64,000 nucleotides of DNA from Saccharothrix luteola (GTDB lineage: Bacteria; Actinomycetota; Actinomycetes; Mycobacteriales; Pseudonocardiaceae): the NCBI RefSeq assembly GCF_020859565.1, contig NZ_JAJHUO010000041.1, positions 1-64,000 on the forward strand. The letters are read 5' to 3'. Positions 44,602 through 53,548 of the stretch are shown piece by piece. Under the pieces are notes generated by a model. The model saw only the letters and a list, made by a program, of their open reading frames with translations, was not told where the DNA came from and searched no databases. A program made the translations under genes and the position numbers. Positions within the stretch are counted from its first letter, which is position 1; each line of letters begins with the position of its first letter.

Positions 44602-45638
44602 GGGAGGGCCTCCACCCGGTCCGGCACGACGGGCAGCATCGCGGTCACCCGGAACCCGCCCGGCTCCTCGTGCACGCGCAGCAGGCCGCCGGCCGACCGG
44701 ACCCGTGCGGCCAGGCCCGCCAACCCCGTCCCCCGCGCGTCCCGGACCTGGCCGCGGGTCGGGTTGGCCACGCCGAGCAGCAACGCGTCGGGCTGCCAGT
44801 CGAGCGACACCACCACCGGCTCGCCGGGCGCGTGCCGGGCCGCGTTGGTCAGCCCTTCCTGCACGACGCGGTACGCGGCGTGGCCCGCGTCGCCGGTCGC
44901 GAGCGGCCGGGCGGCGCCCGAGCGCTCGACGGTCACCGCGACGCCCGCGCGTCGGAACTCCTCCACCACCTCGTCGACGCCGTCCAGGCCGGGCGAGTCG
45001 CGCAGGGTGGCCACGACGGCGTGCAGCTCGTCCACGGCGGTGCGGGCGGCGTGCGCGAGGTTGCGCGCCACCGGGCGCTGCTCGGCCGGGAGCGGGGCCA
45101 CCTCCAGCGCCGCCGCCTGCACCGAGACCAGGCTGAGCCACCGGCCGAGCGAGTCGTGCATGTCCACCGCGATGCGCAGCCGTTCCCGCAACCGCTCGCG
45201 CTCCGCGTGCAGCCGCCGTTCCCGGCGCAGCCGCTCGGCCTGCCTGGTCAGGTGCACGCCCGCGACCAGCGGCAACGCCACCAGCAGCGCGACGCGGGCC
45301 AGCGCGGGCCACGGCTCGGTCGCCAGGCGCTGCGTGGGCACCAGCAGCACGGCGGGGTAGGCGATCGCGGCGACGACGGTCAGGACCAGGTCCCGGCGTG
45401 AGGCCACGTGCCGTCCGGCCTCGTGGCTGGTGCACGCCAACAGGGCCAGCGCGCCGCCCGTGACCAGCGCCATCGTCACCGCGATCGGGAACGCCACGAG
45501 CGGTCGCCTGGCGGCGAGGGCCATGACCAGCGCGGTCAGCGCGGCGTGGGCGGCCAGGCCACCGGCCGACGTCCCCTCCAGCCACCCCAACCCCGTGTCG
45601 GCCACCACCACTGCGAGCAGCAGCGCAGTCCTCGCCAT
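44598..45638 (-). CDS. Sensor histidine kinase, HisKA_3 type (system 5)
   Basis: A 346-residue kinase with four to five membrane segments in residues ~1-135 and a basic coiled-coil linker. The phospho-acceptor box is RLRIAVDMHDSLGRWLSLVSVQAAAL, the N-box VVQEGLTNAARHAPG and the G-box GTGLAGLAARVRSAGGLLRV. The ATG at 45638 was chosen over upstream GTG codons because TAGGGT lies exactly 7 nt before it. It is divergent from a TAP-like hydrolase gene, with a 16-bp palindrome between them. Signal unknown. Confidence 0.93.
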   Translation of the reverse strand: MARTALLLAVVVADTGLGWLEGTSAGGLAAHAALTALVMALAARRPLVAFPIAVTMALVTGGALALLACTSHEAGRHVASRRDLVLTVVAAIAYPAVLLVPTQRLATEPWPALARVALLVALPLVAGVHLTRQAERLRRERRLHAERERLRERLRIAVDMHDSLGRWLSLVSVQAAALEVAPLPAEQRPVARNLAHAARTAVDELHAVVATLRDSPGLDGVDEVVEEFRRAGVAVTVERSGAARPLATGDAGHAAYRVVQEGLTNAARHAPGEPVVVSLDWQPDALLLGVANPTRGQVRDARGTGLAGLAARVRSAGGLLRVHEEPGGFRVTAMLPVVPDRVEALP

Positions 45639-45668
45639 GGCCGCCACCCTAGCCGGCCGGGGTGGGCC

Positions 45669-45684
45669 GTCCACTTTGGTGGAC
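45669..45684. promoter_or_regulatory. Palindrome between kinase and hydrolase (system 5)
   Basis: GTCCACTTTGGTGGAC, perfect 6-bp arms around TTTG, in the divergent promoter region 31 bp from the kinase ATG and 59 bp from the hydrolase GTG. Candidate regulator binding site. Confidence 0.5.
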
Positions 45685-45742
45685 ACCGCCGACGACGATC
45701 GCGAACAGCGCCCGGCGGCCCCGTCTTCCTAGCGTCGGAGAC

Positions 45743-47095
45743 GTGATCAAACTCCTCCTGCCGCTGCTGCTCGTCGTGCCGTCGCACGCCGACCGGCCAC
45801 CGGCCACCCTCGACTGGCAACCCTGTCCCGGCGGCGGCGCGGTCGCCGCCGAGTGCACCGCCCTGCCCGTGCCCGTGACCTCGGCCCGGACCGTCACGTT
45901 GACGCTGGCCCGGCTGCCCGCCACCGGTGTCCGCAAGGGCGCCGTCATGGTCAACTTCGGCGGGCCGCAGGGCGACCAGATCGCCTTCCTGCGGTCCCGA
46001 CCGCAGGTCTTCGACCGGATCCGCGAGTCGATGGACGTGGTGACCTGGGACCCCCGCGGCTACCCCGGCCTGAGCGGTCCGGTGTTGGCCTGCGACTGGC
46101 GGCTGCTGCGCACGCCGCGCTTCCCCGCCGACCAGGCCGGGTTCGACCGGCTCGTCGCCGACAACCGCGCGCGGGGCGACCGGTGCCGCGACACCGACCC
46201 CGACCTGTTCGACCACATGGACTCGGGCAGCGACGCCCGTGACGTCGAGGCCATCCGGGTGGCGCTCGGCGAGCGGCGGGTGAACTTCATCGGCACCTCG
46301 TACGGCGGCGTGATCGCGCAGGCCTACGCCCGGCGGTACCCGCACCGGGTGCGCACGGTCTACGTCGACGGCACGGGCAACCACAGCGCGCGTGACTGGG
46401 ACCGGGAGCTCGACGCCATCGCCCGGGACAACGAGGCGTTCGCCAGGCGGTTCCTGGACTGGGCGGGGCCGGGTGTCGAGCGGCGTTGGCAGGCGCTGGT
46501 CGCCCGGGCCCACGCCGAGCCGGTCCCCGCCCTCTCGGTCGGCGTCGCCTACGACGGCACTCAGTTGCAGGCGCTCGCGTTCGGCAAGCTCCGGGGCGGT
46601 CCCGACCGGTGGGCCGAGGTGTCCCGGGCGATCACGGCGGCCGAGGCCGGTGACGCGTCCGGTTTCGCGCCGCCGCCGGGCCGTGACCCGCACCCCGGGC
46701 TGCCCGGCGGCGGGGTGAAGGAGTGCCTCGACTTCCCGCACTCCGACTTCCGGCAGGTCACGCGCACCGTCGAGCGGCTGCGGCGGATCGCGCCGAACAC
46801 CGGCGCGTCGTTCCCCCTGGCCTGGCACCTGCCGCTGACGTGCACGGGCTGGCCGACACCGACGGCCAACCCGCCCGCGCCGCTGCCGCTGCCGCCGTTC
46901 CTCGGCGCGGGCACCTGGCAGGACCACGCGCCGACGAAGCGGGTGACGGACCAGGTCGCGGGCAGCCGCACGATCTTCCACGACGGGCCGGGCCACAACC
47001 TGTTCGCGGGGATGATGAACCCGTGCGTCGTCGAGCACGTGAGCGCCTACGTCACCGACCGCCGCCTGCCGCCCGCGAACGCGACCTGTCCCTGA
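45743..47095 (+). CDS. Secreted alpha/beta hydrolase with TAP-like C-terminus
   Basis: A 450-residue hydrolase of the tripeptidyl-aminopeptidase group in actinomycetes. A signal peptide (VIKLLLPLLLVVPSHA) precedes the DWQPCPGGG start of the mature part. The oxyanion region is VMVNFGGPQGDQ, strand and loop VVTWDPRGYPGLSGP, and the nucleophile elbow FIGTSYGGVIAQAYARRYP (Ser in GTSYGG). The catalytic His is in IFHDGPGHNLF near the end, within the TAP-like C-terminal domain. The GTG at 45743 follows TAGCGT by 7 nt. It is divergent from two-component system 5. Likely releases N-terminal tripeptides or esters outside the cell. Confidence 0.92.
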   Translation: MIKLLLPLLLVVPSHADRPPATLDWQPCPGGGAVAAECTALPVPVTSARTVTLTLARLPATGVRKGAVMVNFGGPQGDQIAFLRSRPQVFDRIRESMDVVTWDPRGYPGLSGPVLACDWRLLRTPRFPADQAGFDRLVADNRARGDRCRDTDPDLFDHMDSGSDARDVEAIRVALGERRVNFIGTSYGGVIAQAYARRYPHRVRTVYVDGTGNHSARDWDRELDAIARDNEAFARRFLDWAGPGVERRWQALVARAHAEPVPALSVGVAYDGTQLQALAFGKLRGGPDRWAEVSRAITAAEAGDASGFAPPPGRDPHPGLPGGGVKECLDFPHSDFRQVTRTVERLRRIAPNTGASFPLAWHLPLTCTGWPTPTANPPAPLPLPPFLGAGTWQDHAPTKRVTDQVAGSRTIFHDGPGHNLFAGMMNPCVVEHVSAYVTDRRLPPANATCP

Positions 47096-47137
47096 CCGTT
47101 CCACCACCCCGGCCTCGGACAGGTCATGATGTACGGC

Positions 47138-47509
47138 GTGGAGTCCACCCGTGTGGACCGCTGGCTGTGGGCGGTCCGGCTGACCAAGACCCGATCCGAC
47201 GCCGCGGCGGCGTGCAAGGGCGGGCACGTGCGCGTGAACGACCGGCCGGCCAAGCCCGCCACGTCGGTGTCACCCGGTGACGAGGTGCGTGCACGAGTGG
47301 GTGACACGACCCGGATCGTGGAGGTCGTGCGGGTGATCCAGAAACGCGTCGGCGCGGCCGACGCGGTCGGCTGCTTCATCGACCGGACCCCGCCGCCACC
47401 GCCGCCGACGGAGGCTCCCGCGCAGGTCGCCCGTCGTGACCGCGGCGCGGGCCGGCCGACCAAGCGTGAACGCCGGGTCCTGGACAAGTTCCGCACCGGC
47501 CACCTGTGA
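47138..47509 (+). CDS. S4-domain RNA-binding protein (Hsp15-like)
   Basis: A 123-residue S4-domain protein: VESTRVDRWLWAVRLTKTRSDAAAACKGGHVRVNDRPAKPATSVSPGDEVRARVGD, the typical heat-shock-protein-15-like RNA-binding fold, with a basic C-terminal tail (RRDRGAGRPTKRERRVLDKF) also seen in homologues that recycle stalled 50S subunits. The GTG at 47138 was preferred over the upstream ATGs at 47126 and 47129 because homologues begin at this position and CATGAT lies 7 nt before it. A strong hairpin follows. Function is inferred from the family. Confidence 0.92.
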   Translation: MESTRVDRWLWAVRLTKTRSDAAAACKGGHVRVNDRPAKPATSVSPGDEVRARVGDTTRIVEVVRVIQKRVGAADAVGCFIDRTPPPPPPTEAPAQVARRDRGAGRPTKRERRVLDKFRTGHL

Positions 47510-47510
47510 G

Positions 47511-47545
47511 CGCGCGGGTCCGCCACCGGGTGGCGGACCCGTGCG
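47511..47545. terminator. Terminator of S4-protein gene
   Basis: CGGGTCCGCCAC (47515-47526) and GTGGCGGACCCG (47530-47541) pair perfectly with a 3-nt loop; the stem extends to 16 bp with one G-T pair. It begins one or two nucleotides after the stop. Confidence 0.85.
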
Positions 47546-47673
47546 TCGGCCGGATGGCGTTCATCCTGCCTGGACCATCCGGGTGAACAAGGTGAAGTCC
47601 GTCTAACGGGCTGTCAAGTCGAAGCGATCAAGGAAAGGACGGCGTTCTCGCGTGGGCGGCCCGCACCGCCGCG

Positions 47674-48690
47674 GTGGGAGGTGCGGTGGACCGGAAGCGG
47701 CGGGACGAGCGGAACCGACGGGTCGGGCTGGCGCGCTGGCGGCTGCGGGAGGGCGACTCGGCGGTGGTCGCGGGCCGGTTCCCCGAGGCCGCCGACCTGT
47801 ACGCCGTCGCGGGCTACGAGCTCGACGGCCTCGACCGCCGGGACCGCGAAGTCGCCGTGCTGCTGGCCCAAGCCCTGGCCGGGCACGGGCGGATGGACGT
47901 GGAGCTCGGCAACCCGCAGCGCGCGCTCGAGACGTTGACGAACGCCCTCGACCTGGTCGAGCAGGCGGAGCCGAACGGCGTGCTGCACGCGAAGGTGCTC
48001 ACCTGCCGCGCGTGCGCCCTGCGTGGCACGGGAGCGCTGGACGAGGCGGTCGCGGCGTTCACCGGGGCGTTGGCCATCCAGCGGAGCGTGGACCGGACCG
48101 GCGAGACGGTGGTCTGCACGCTCACCGAGCTGTCGCGCACGTTCCGGCTCCAGGGCGAGGGCCGTGCCGCCGAGCACGCCGCCCGGGAGGCCGTCGCGCT
48201 GGCCGAGCGGATCGAGCCCGGCGGCATCGCGGCGGCGGTCGGGCACCACACCCTGCGGCAGGCGTTGGACGACCTCGGGCGGGAGGACGAGGCCGAGGCG
48301 CACCTCGTCCGCAGCATCGACCTCCTGCTGCGGCACGCGCCGGACTCGGCCGTGACCGCCGACGCCGTCGACCGGTGGTGCGAGGTGGTGCTGGCGCGGG
48401 AGGGCCCGCACGACGCCCTGCCCGGCATCGACCGGCACCTCGCCGTGATCGAGCCGCTGGCCACCGGCGCGCCCGTGGTCGGCGTGCTGCGGCTGTGGCG
48501 CGGCATCGGCCTGGCCTCGCTCGGTTCCGACGAGGCGGACACCGAGGCGTTGCGCGAGTTCGAGACCGCCGAACTCGTCCTGTCCGCCCGGCCGGACCAG
48601 GCGGAGCGGGCCGCGCGGGCCAGGACGAAGCGGGCGGACCTGCTGGCGTGGCACCAGCGCCCGGAGTCCACCGAACGCCCGACGTCCTAG
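47674..48690 (+). CDS. TPR-repeat protein
   Basis: A 338-residue protein built of helix-turn-helix tetratricopeptide-like units (for example AVVAGRFPEAADLYAVAGYELDGL, LLAQALAGHGRMDVELGNPQRALETLTNALDLV, ALRGTGALDEAVAAFTGALAIQ, QALDDLGREDEAEAHLVRSIDLLL). There is no signal peptide or membrane segment, so it is cytoplasmic and probably a protein-binding scaffold. The start is GTG at 47674, or GTG at 47686 with GGGAGG too close. The TAG stop lies in a CTAG shared with the convergent dehydrogenase gene. No function beyond protein interaction can be assigned. Confidence 0.82.
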   Translation: MGGAVDRKRRDERNRRVGLARWRLREGDSAVVAGRFPEAADLYAVAGYELDGLDRRDREVAVLLAQALAGHGRMDVELGNPQRALETLTNALDLVEQAEPNGVLHAKVLTCRACALRGTGALDEAVAAFTGALAIQRSVDRTGETVVCTLTELSRTFRLQGEGRAAEHAAREAVALAERIEPGGIAAAVGHHTLRQALDDLGREDEAEAHLVRSIDLLLRHAPDSAVTADAVDRWCEVVLAREGPHDALPGIDRHLAVIEPLATGAPVVGVLRLWRGIGLASLGSDEADTEALREFETAELVLSARPDQAERAARARTKRADLLAWHQRPESTERPTS

Positions 48691-50957
48691 CGCCAGGTGA
48701 ACCGGCGGAACTGCGCGGCCACCACCTCCGCCGACGCGGCGACGTCCAGGAACATCAGCGAATCCACCCGGCACGCGCACGGGTTCCGCTCGGCCGTGTC
48801 CTGCGGGAAACTGCCGCCCACCTTGATGCCCCGCGGGTCGGTGGCCGAGGCGCCGGTGCCGTCGACCTGCCAGGGGTCGCCGGGCACGGTGTAGGAGCCG
48901 GGCAACGGGCGTCCGTCGCGGTAGAGCGCCATCCGGCCCCTGGTGAAGTCGAACGTGGCCGCCAGGTGCACCCAGCGGTTCGGCGGCAGCACCTGCTGCC
49001 AGTCCAGGTCGGCGGCGTAGGTCTGGGACGCGCCGCCGTCGACCCGGCGGCCGAGGGCGACCAGCCGGAGCCGGCCGTCGACCTCGAACGCCTCGATCAG
49101 CGCGCGGACGGCGTGCCCATCGGAGTCACCGCTCAGCAGGCCCGCGAGCCCGATCGCGCCGTAGCCGGGGCCGGGGTTGGCACCGGTCTGCTTGAACCAG
49201 CCCATGATGGTGATCCCCTTGGCGCCGTTGAACGCCCGCAGCGACTCGGCGCCGTCCGCGTCCCACACGCCCGCTTTCCAGTCGTCGTTCGCGCCGGGTT
49301 GCGGTCGCAGTTCCAGGGCGTGGCCGCCGCCGGGGAACGCGGCGTCGCGGGTGCGCATCCGATCGCCGCCGTTGACGAGTGCGAGCAGGGTCCGCGACTC
49401 GCCGAGGTCGAGCTCGCGGGCGTCGTCGACGGGGAACGGGTGCTCGAAGTCGTAGTGCGCCACCAGGTTCCGCGCCACGTCGGGCGTGACCTCGGGCCGC
49501 GGGCCCTCGCGCGTGCCGACGACCTGCCAGATCCGGCCGTCCGCCTTGGCCAGCAGGTACAGCTCGCCGGCGGCGTCCGTGCCGAACCGCAGGTCGACGC
49601 GCCCGTCGCCGACGAGGTCCGCCATCCGCCGCTCGGTGCCGTCGGTGTCGAACACCTTGAGCTCGTGCAGCGGCGCGGGCGGCTCGCCGCGCCTCATCCG
49701 CGACACGTCGGTGGCGAAGACGCGGCCGTCGACCAGGTCGCCGAAGACGTACTTGCCCCGCAGACCCGGCACGGCGCGGCCCCGGTAGACCTGGCCGCCG
49801 GAGATGGCGTGGCCGCTGTCGGTCGTGCACGGCCAACCGGCGGGCGGGTCGTGGTCGTAGGCGGCCACCGGGTAGGCGTAGCCGTGGCGGGCGTCGTCGG
49901 GCGGGAGCGGGTAGAGGTGGCACTGGTCCTCGTGGCGGTAGGTGAACGCGCCCTCCCTCCTGCTCCAGCCCAGGTTGTCGCCCGCGCGGACCTCGTACAC
50001 GGCCTCGATCGAGTGCTGGCCGATGTGCCCGACGTACAGCGCGTGGCCGTTGGTACGGTCGCGGTCCCAGGTGAACCGGTGCGGGTCGCGCATGCCGTAG
50101 GCGTAGATCTCGCCGAGCGCGCCGGGTCGGCCGACGAAGGGGTTGGCGGCCGGGATGCCGTACCGCCCGCCGGGGCCGTTCGTGCCCGCCGGGTCGATGC
50201 GCAGGATCTTGCCCGCCGGGTTGCCGAGGTCCTGGGGCACGTCGGAGGTCACGCCGAGGCCGCCGTCGCCGACGGCCAGGTAGAGCAGGCCGTGGTCGGG
50301 GTCGCCGGGTCGGGCGGTGGGGTTGAAGTCGATCTGCTGCACGGCGTGGATGTAGGTGGCGAAGCCGTAGCGGAACAGCTCGCGGCGCGTGCCGGTGAAG
50401 ACGTCGGCGGAGGGGTCGGTGGCCGTCCACTCCGACACCACGCTCTGGACGACGGCGTTGGGTTGGTCGGGGTAGGTCGGCGTCTCGGTGTCGATCGCGC
50501 CCCTGCCCTCGGTGTGGACGGTGTAGAGCTTGCCGTTGCGGGCGAAGTCGGGGTGGAAGGCGACGAACCCGAACCCGCTGCCCATGCCGCGGCCGGAGAA
50601 GAAGTGCGGGAAGCGTGCGGCGAAGTCGAGGTAGACGTGCCGGGTTTCGCCGTCGCGGTCCAGCAGGTAGAGGGGCCCGTTGAGGTCGGGAACGTACCGC
50701 CGCCCCGACCCGTCCGGCACCTCACCGACGAAGTTGATCCTGTTGTGCCGGTTGAGGCGGGTGTCGGTGGTGGGCGGGGTCGGCGTGGAGGCCGGTAGCC
50801 GTGCCACTTCGGCCAGCACGAGCCCGAGCCGTGACGGGATGGGGTCCTGCGGGATCGGGTCGGCTATGGGTTCGTCCGCCGAACCGCCCGCCGGCACCGC
50901 GGTCGAGACCACCACGGCAACGGCTGCCACCAACCCCCACCACCTGCGCTTGCCCAT
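48687..50957 (-). CDS. Secreted sorbosone-dehydrogenase-like enzyme fused to LamG domain
   Basis: A 756-residue exported protein. A signal peptide (about residues 1-28, ending PAGGSA) leads to a beta-propeller of the PQQ-dependent sugar (sorbosone) dehydrogenase family: RINFVGEVPDGSGRRYVPDLNGPLYLLD, GFGFVAFHPDFARNGKLYTVHTE, HAVQQIDFNP, LLYLAVGDGG, NPAGKILRIDPAG, YAYGMRDPHRFTWD, HIGQHSIEAVYEVRAGDNLGWS. From about residue 530 a LamG/concanavalin-like domain follows (LVAHYDFEHPF, ITIMGWFKQTG, WVHLAATFDFTRGRMALYRDGRPLPGS). GGGAGGT before ATG 50957 fixes the start. Likely oxidises sugars or aldoses on polymers outside the cell; cofactor and substrate are inferred from the family. The stop shares CTAG with the TPR gene. 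Confidence 0.9.
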   Translation of the reverse strand: MGKRRWWGLVAAVAVVVSTAVPAGGSADEPIADPIPQDPIPSRLGLVLAEVARLPASTPTPPTTDTRLNRHNRINFVGEVPDGSGRRYVPDLNGPLYLLDRDGETRHVYLDFAARFPHFFSGRGMGSGFGFVAFHPDFARNGKLYTVHTEGRGAIDTETPTYPDQPNAVVQSVVSEWTATDPSADVFTGTRRELFRYGFATYIHAVQQIDFNPTARPGDPDHGLLYLAVGDGGLGVTSDVPQDLGNPAGKILRIDPAGTNGPGGRYGIPAANPFVGRPGALGEIYAYGMRDPHRFTWDRDRTNGHALYVGHIGQHSIEAVYEVRAGDNLGWSRREGAFTYRHEDQCHLYPLPPDDARHGYAYPVAAYDHDPPAGWPCTTDSGHAISGGQVYRGRAVPGLRGKYVFGDLVDGRVFATDVSRMRRGEPPAPLHELKVFDTDGTERRMADLVGDGRVDLRFGTDAAGELYLLAKADGRIWQVVGTREGPRPEVTPDVARNLVAHYDFEHPFPVDDARELDLGESRTLLALVNGGDRMRTRDAAFPGGGHALELRPQPGANDDWKAGVWDADGAESLRAFNGAKGITIMGWFKQTGANPGPGYGAIGLAGLLSGDSDGHAVRALIEAFEVDGRLRLVALGRRVDGGASQTYAADLDWQQVLPPNRWVHLAATFDFTRGRMALYRDGRPLPGSYTVPGDPWQVDGTGASATDPRGIKVGGSFPQDTAERNPCACRVDSLMFLDVAASAEVVAAQFRRFTWR

Positions 50958-51082
50958 CGCTGACCTCCCGACAGGGCCCGAAATCGTCGTACCCCTTGGA
51001 TGGAATCGAATCCTGGGTTCCCCTGGGCGGCGCCCCTTGCGAAGCACTGCTGTTGCCCGGGGAAGGGTGCGGAGCATTGCGT

Positions 51083-51817
51083 TCACGGATCGGTCCGGGC
51101 CCGGCCGAGGTACAGGTCGCCCAGGCGGCGGTCGGCCAGGAGGTCGGCGGCGGGGCCGCTCAGGTGCACCCGGCCCAGGTCCAGGACGCAGCCCAGGTCC
51201 GCGATCTCCAGCGCACGTCTGGCGTTCTGCTCGACCAGCAGCACGGCCGTGCCCGCTTCACGCATCCGCACCACCTGCTCGAACACGATCGCGGTGGATT
51301 TCGGGTCCAGGCCCATCGACGGCTCGTCCAGCAGCACGACCCGCGGCCGGACCATGAGCGACCGGGCGAATTCCACCTGTTTCTGCTGACCGCCCGACAA
51401 CGCGCCCGCCAACGCACCCCACCGCTCGCCGACCACCGGGAACAGCGACCGCACGAAGTCGACCCGCTCGGCCACCACCGCCTTGTCCCGCACGGTGTAC
51501 GCGCCGAGCAGGACGTTCTCCCCCACGGTCATCTCGCGGAACACGCTGTGCCCCTGCACGACGTGCGACAGGCCGTCCGCCAGCAACGACTGCGGCCCGC
51601 GCCCGGTGACGTCGCGACCGTCCAGCACGATCCGCCCGGCCCGCGGCGCGAGCAGCCCGCTCGCCACCTTCAACACCGTGGACTTGCCGGCGCCGTTCGG
51701 ACCGACCAGGCACACCACGGACCCCGGCGGCACGCGCACCGTCAACCCGCGCAGCACCAGCGCCGCCCGGCCGTAACCGGCCTCGACGTCCACGAGTTCG
51801 AGCAGGTCAGCCGCCAA
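51083..51817 (-). CDS. livF: Branched-chain amino acid type ABC ATPase, LivF
   Basis: A 244-residue ATP-binding subunit. Walker A GPNGAGKSTVLKVASGLL, signature LSGGQQKQVEFARSL, Walker B VVLLDEPSMGLDPKS and the H-loop region LLVEQNARRALEIADLG, the NARRAL segment being typical of LivF. The TTG at 51817 was chosen as the start because it places the conserved LLELVDVEAGYG near the N-terminus; TTG at 51835 is an alternative. It overlaps the end of livG. It is the last gene of the importer operon (livKHMGF) and powers uptake with LivG. Confidence 0.93.
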   Translation of the reverse strand: MAADLLELVDVEAGYGRAALVLRGLTVRVPPGSVVCLVGPNGAGKSTVLKVASGLLAPRAGRIVLDGRDVTGRGPQSLLADGLSHVVQGHSVFREMTVGENVLLGAYTVRDKAVVAERVDFVRSLFPVVGERWGALAGALSGGQQKQVEFARSLMVRPRVVLLDEPSMGLDPKSTAIVFEQVVRMREAGTAVLLVEQNARRALEIADLGCVLDLGRVHLSGPAADLLADRRLGDLYLGRARTDP

Positions 51818-52538
51818 GGTAGGCCGCCAGCACAAGAGGATCGGCGCGCACCACGTCCGGCGGGCCCGAGGCGATCGGCCTGCCCCGGTCGAACACGACC
51901 ACGTGGTCGGACAAGCTCATCACCACGTCCATGTTGTGCTCCACGATCAGGAACGTCCGGCCTTCCGCGTTGAGCGACCGCACCAGCTCGCCGATCCGCT
52001 CGATCAACGCCGGGTTCACGCCGCCCGCGGGCTCGTCCAGCAGGATCGTCTCCGGCTCCGCCATCAGCACGCCCGCCAGCTCCAGCAGCTTCTGCTGCCC
52101 GTACGACAGGTCACGCGCCTCCACGTCGGCCAGGTGCTCGATGCCGACCCGGGTCAACCAGCCCAGCGCACGGTCCACATCGGACTTCCGGCGCGCCGGC
52201 GCCAACGCTTGCCGCACCGAACCGGGTCGCACCGCCGCCAGCAGGTTCTCCACGGCGGTCAGGCGCGGGAAGACGCGGCACAGCTGGAAGCTGCGGCCGA
52301 TGCCCGCGTGCGCGATCTTGTGCGCGGGCCGTCCGGTGATGTCACGGCCGTGGTAGGTCACCGTGCCCGCGTCCGGCTTGACCATCCCGGTGACGCAGTC
52401 GAAGAACGTCGTCTTGCCCGACCCGTTCGGCCCGATCAACGCGTTGACCCGGCCGTGCCGGAACTCCACCGAAGCCTCGTCCACCGCCCGCACCCCGCCG
52501 TACGACTTGGTGAGCCCCTCGACCCGCAGTCCCGTCAC
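51807..52538 (-). CDS. livG: Branched-chain amino acid type ABC ATPase, LivG
   Basis: A 243-residue ATP-binding subunit: Walker A IGPNGSGKTTFFDCVTG, signature LSYGQQKLLELAGVL, Walker B TILLDEPAGGVNPALIE and H-loop LIVEHNMDVVMSLSDHVVVFDRGR, with C-terminal VLAAYLGG typical of LivG. GTG at 52538 overlaps the TGA of livM (GTGA). It forms a heterodimer with LivF on the LivH/LivM channel. Confidence 0.95.
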   Translation of the reverse strand: MTGLRVEGLTKSYGGVRAVDEASVEFRHGRVNALIGPNGSGKTTFFDCVTGMVKPDAGTVTYHGRDITGRPAHKIAHAGIGRSFQLCRVFPRLTAVENLLAAVRPGSVRQALAPARRKSDVDRALGWLTRVGIEHLADVEARDLSYGQQKLLELAGVLMAEPETILLDEPAGGVNPALIERIGELVRSLNAEGRTFLIVEHNMDVVMSLSDHVVVFDRGRPIASGPPDVVRADPLVLAAYLGG

Positions 52539-53548
52539 CGGCGCACCAACTCCTCCTGCGTGACCTCGCGGATCGACGCCTGCCGTGGCCGCAGCCGCGC
52601 CACCAGCCCGCGCAACGCGGGAATGACGCCGTCGGGCAGGAACAACACCACCACCGCCAGCAGCACGCCCATCGCGACCAGGTGCAGCTGCGTGTCGCCG
52701 TACTGCGCCTTGAAGAACTCCGTGGCGTACCCGACGACGACCGCGCCGACCAGCGGCCCGAACAGGCTCCGCACACCGCCGAGCAGGCTCATCAGCACCA
52801 TGTTCGAGCCGACCAGGATGGAGAACTGGAAGATCGGGTCGAGGAAGCCGAACCACAGCGCGTACAGGCCGCCGCCCAACGCGGTGAAGAACGCCGACAC
52901 CACGAACGCCGCCAGCTTGTACCGCACGGTCGGCACGCCGAGCGACCGCGCCTTGTCCTCGTCCTCGCGGATCGCCTTGAGCCCCATGCCGAAGCGCGAC
53001 CGGTCGATCAGCCACCAGCACAGCAGCATCACGGCGAGCAGCACGGCGTGCAGGTGGAAGAACCGCTGGTGCTGCTCGGGCCGGAGCACGTCCGCGCCGA
53101 ACGGTCGCGGCACGCGCAGCCCGTCCGAGCCGCCGGTCACCGATTCCCAGCTCTGGAACACCAGCAGCAGGACCAGCACCACCGCGATCGACACGATGAC
53201 GAACGACGCGCCGCGCACCCGCAGCGCCGCGATGCCGATCGGCACCGCGAGCACCGCGACCACCACCCCGCCGACCACCAGCGCCACCCACGGGTTCACG
53301 CCCGCGCGCAGCACCAGCAGACCGGTCGCGTAACCGCCGAGACCGGAGTACGCGGCGTGGCCCAGCGAGATGTAGCCGGTGAACCCGCCGACGAAGTTCC
53401 ACGCCGTGGCGAGCACCGCGTAGCTGATGATCACCACGCCGACCGACAGCACGAACGGGTCCGAGGCGAGGCTCGGGAACGCCACCAGGACCGCCGCGAG
53501 CACCACCAGCCCGACGGCCTTCAGCACCACCTCAGAACCGCTGCGCAA
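52535..53548 (-). CDS. livM: Branched-chain amino acid type ABC permease, LivM
   Basis: A 337-residue permease with about ten hydrophobic segments; family signatures ATAWNFVGGFTGYISLGHAAYSGLGGYATG and the EAA loop FGMGLKAIREDEDKARSLGVPTVRYKLAAFVVSAFFTALGG. The TTG start at 53548 is chosen over GTG at 53530 because GGAGG lies 6 nt upstream; it overlaps the livH stop. The C-terminal tail is basic (RLRPRQASIREVTQEELVRR). Confidence 0.94.
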   Translation of the reverse strand: MRSGSEVVLKAVGLVVLAAVLVAFPSLASDPFVLSVGVVIISYAVLATAWNFVGGFTGYISLGHAAYSGLGGYATGLLVLRAGVNPWVALVVGGVVVAVLAVPIGIAALRVRGASFVIVSIAVVLVLLLVFQSWESVTGGSDGLRVPRPFGADVLRPEQHQRFFHLHAVLLAVMLLCWWLIDRSRFGMGLKAIREDEDKARSLGVPTVRYKLAAFVVSAFFTALGGGLYALWFGFLDPIFQFSILVGSNMVLMSLLGGVRSLFGPLVGAVVVGYATEFFKAQYGDTQLHLVAMGVLLAVVVLFLPDGVIPALRGLVARLRPRQASIREVTQEELVRR

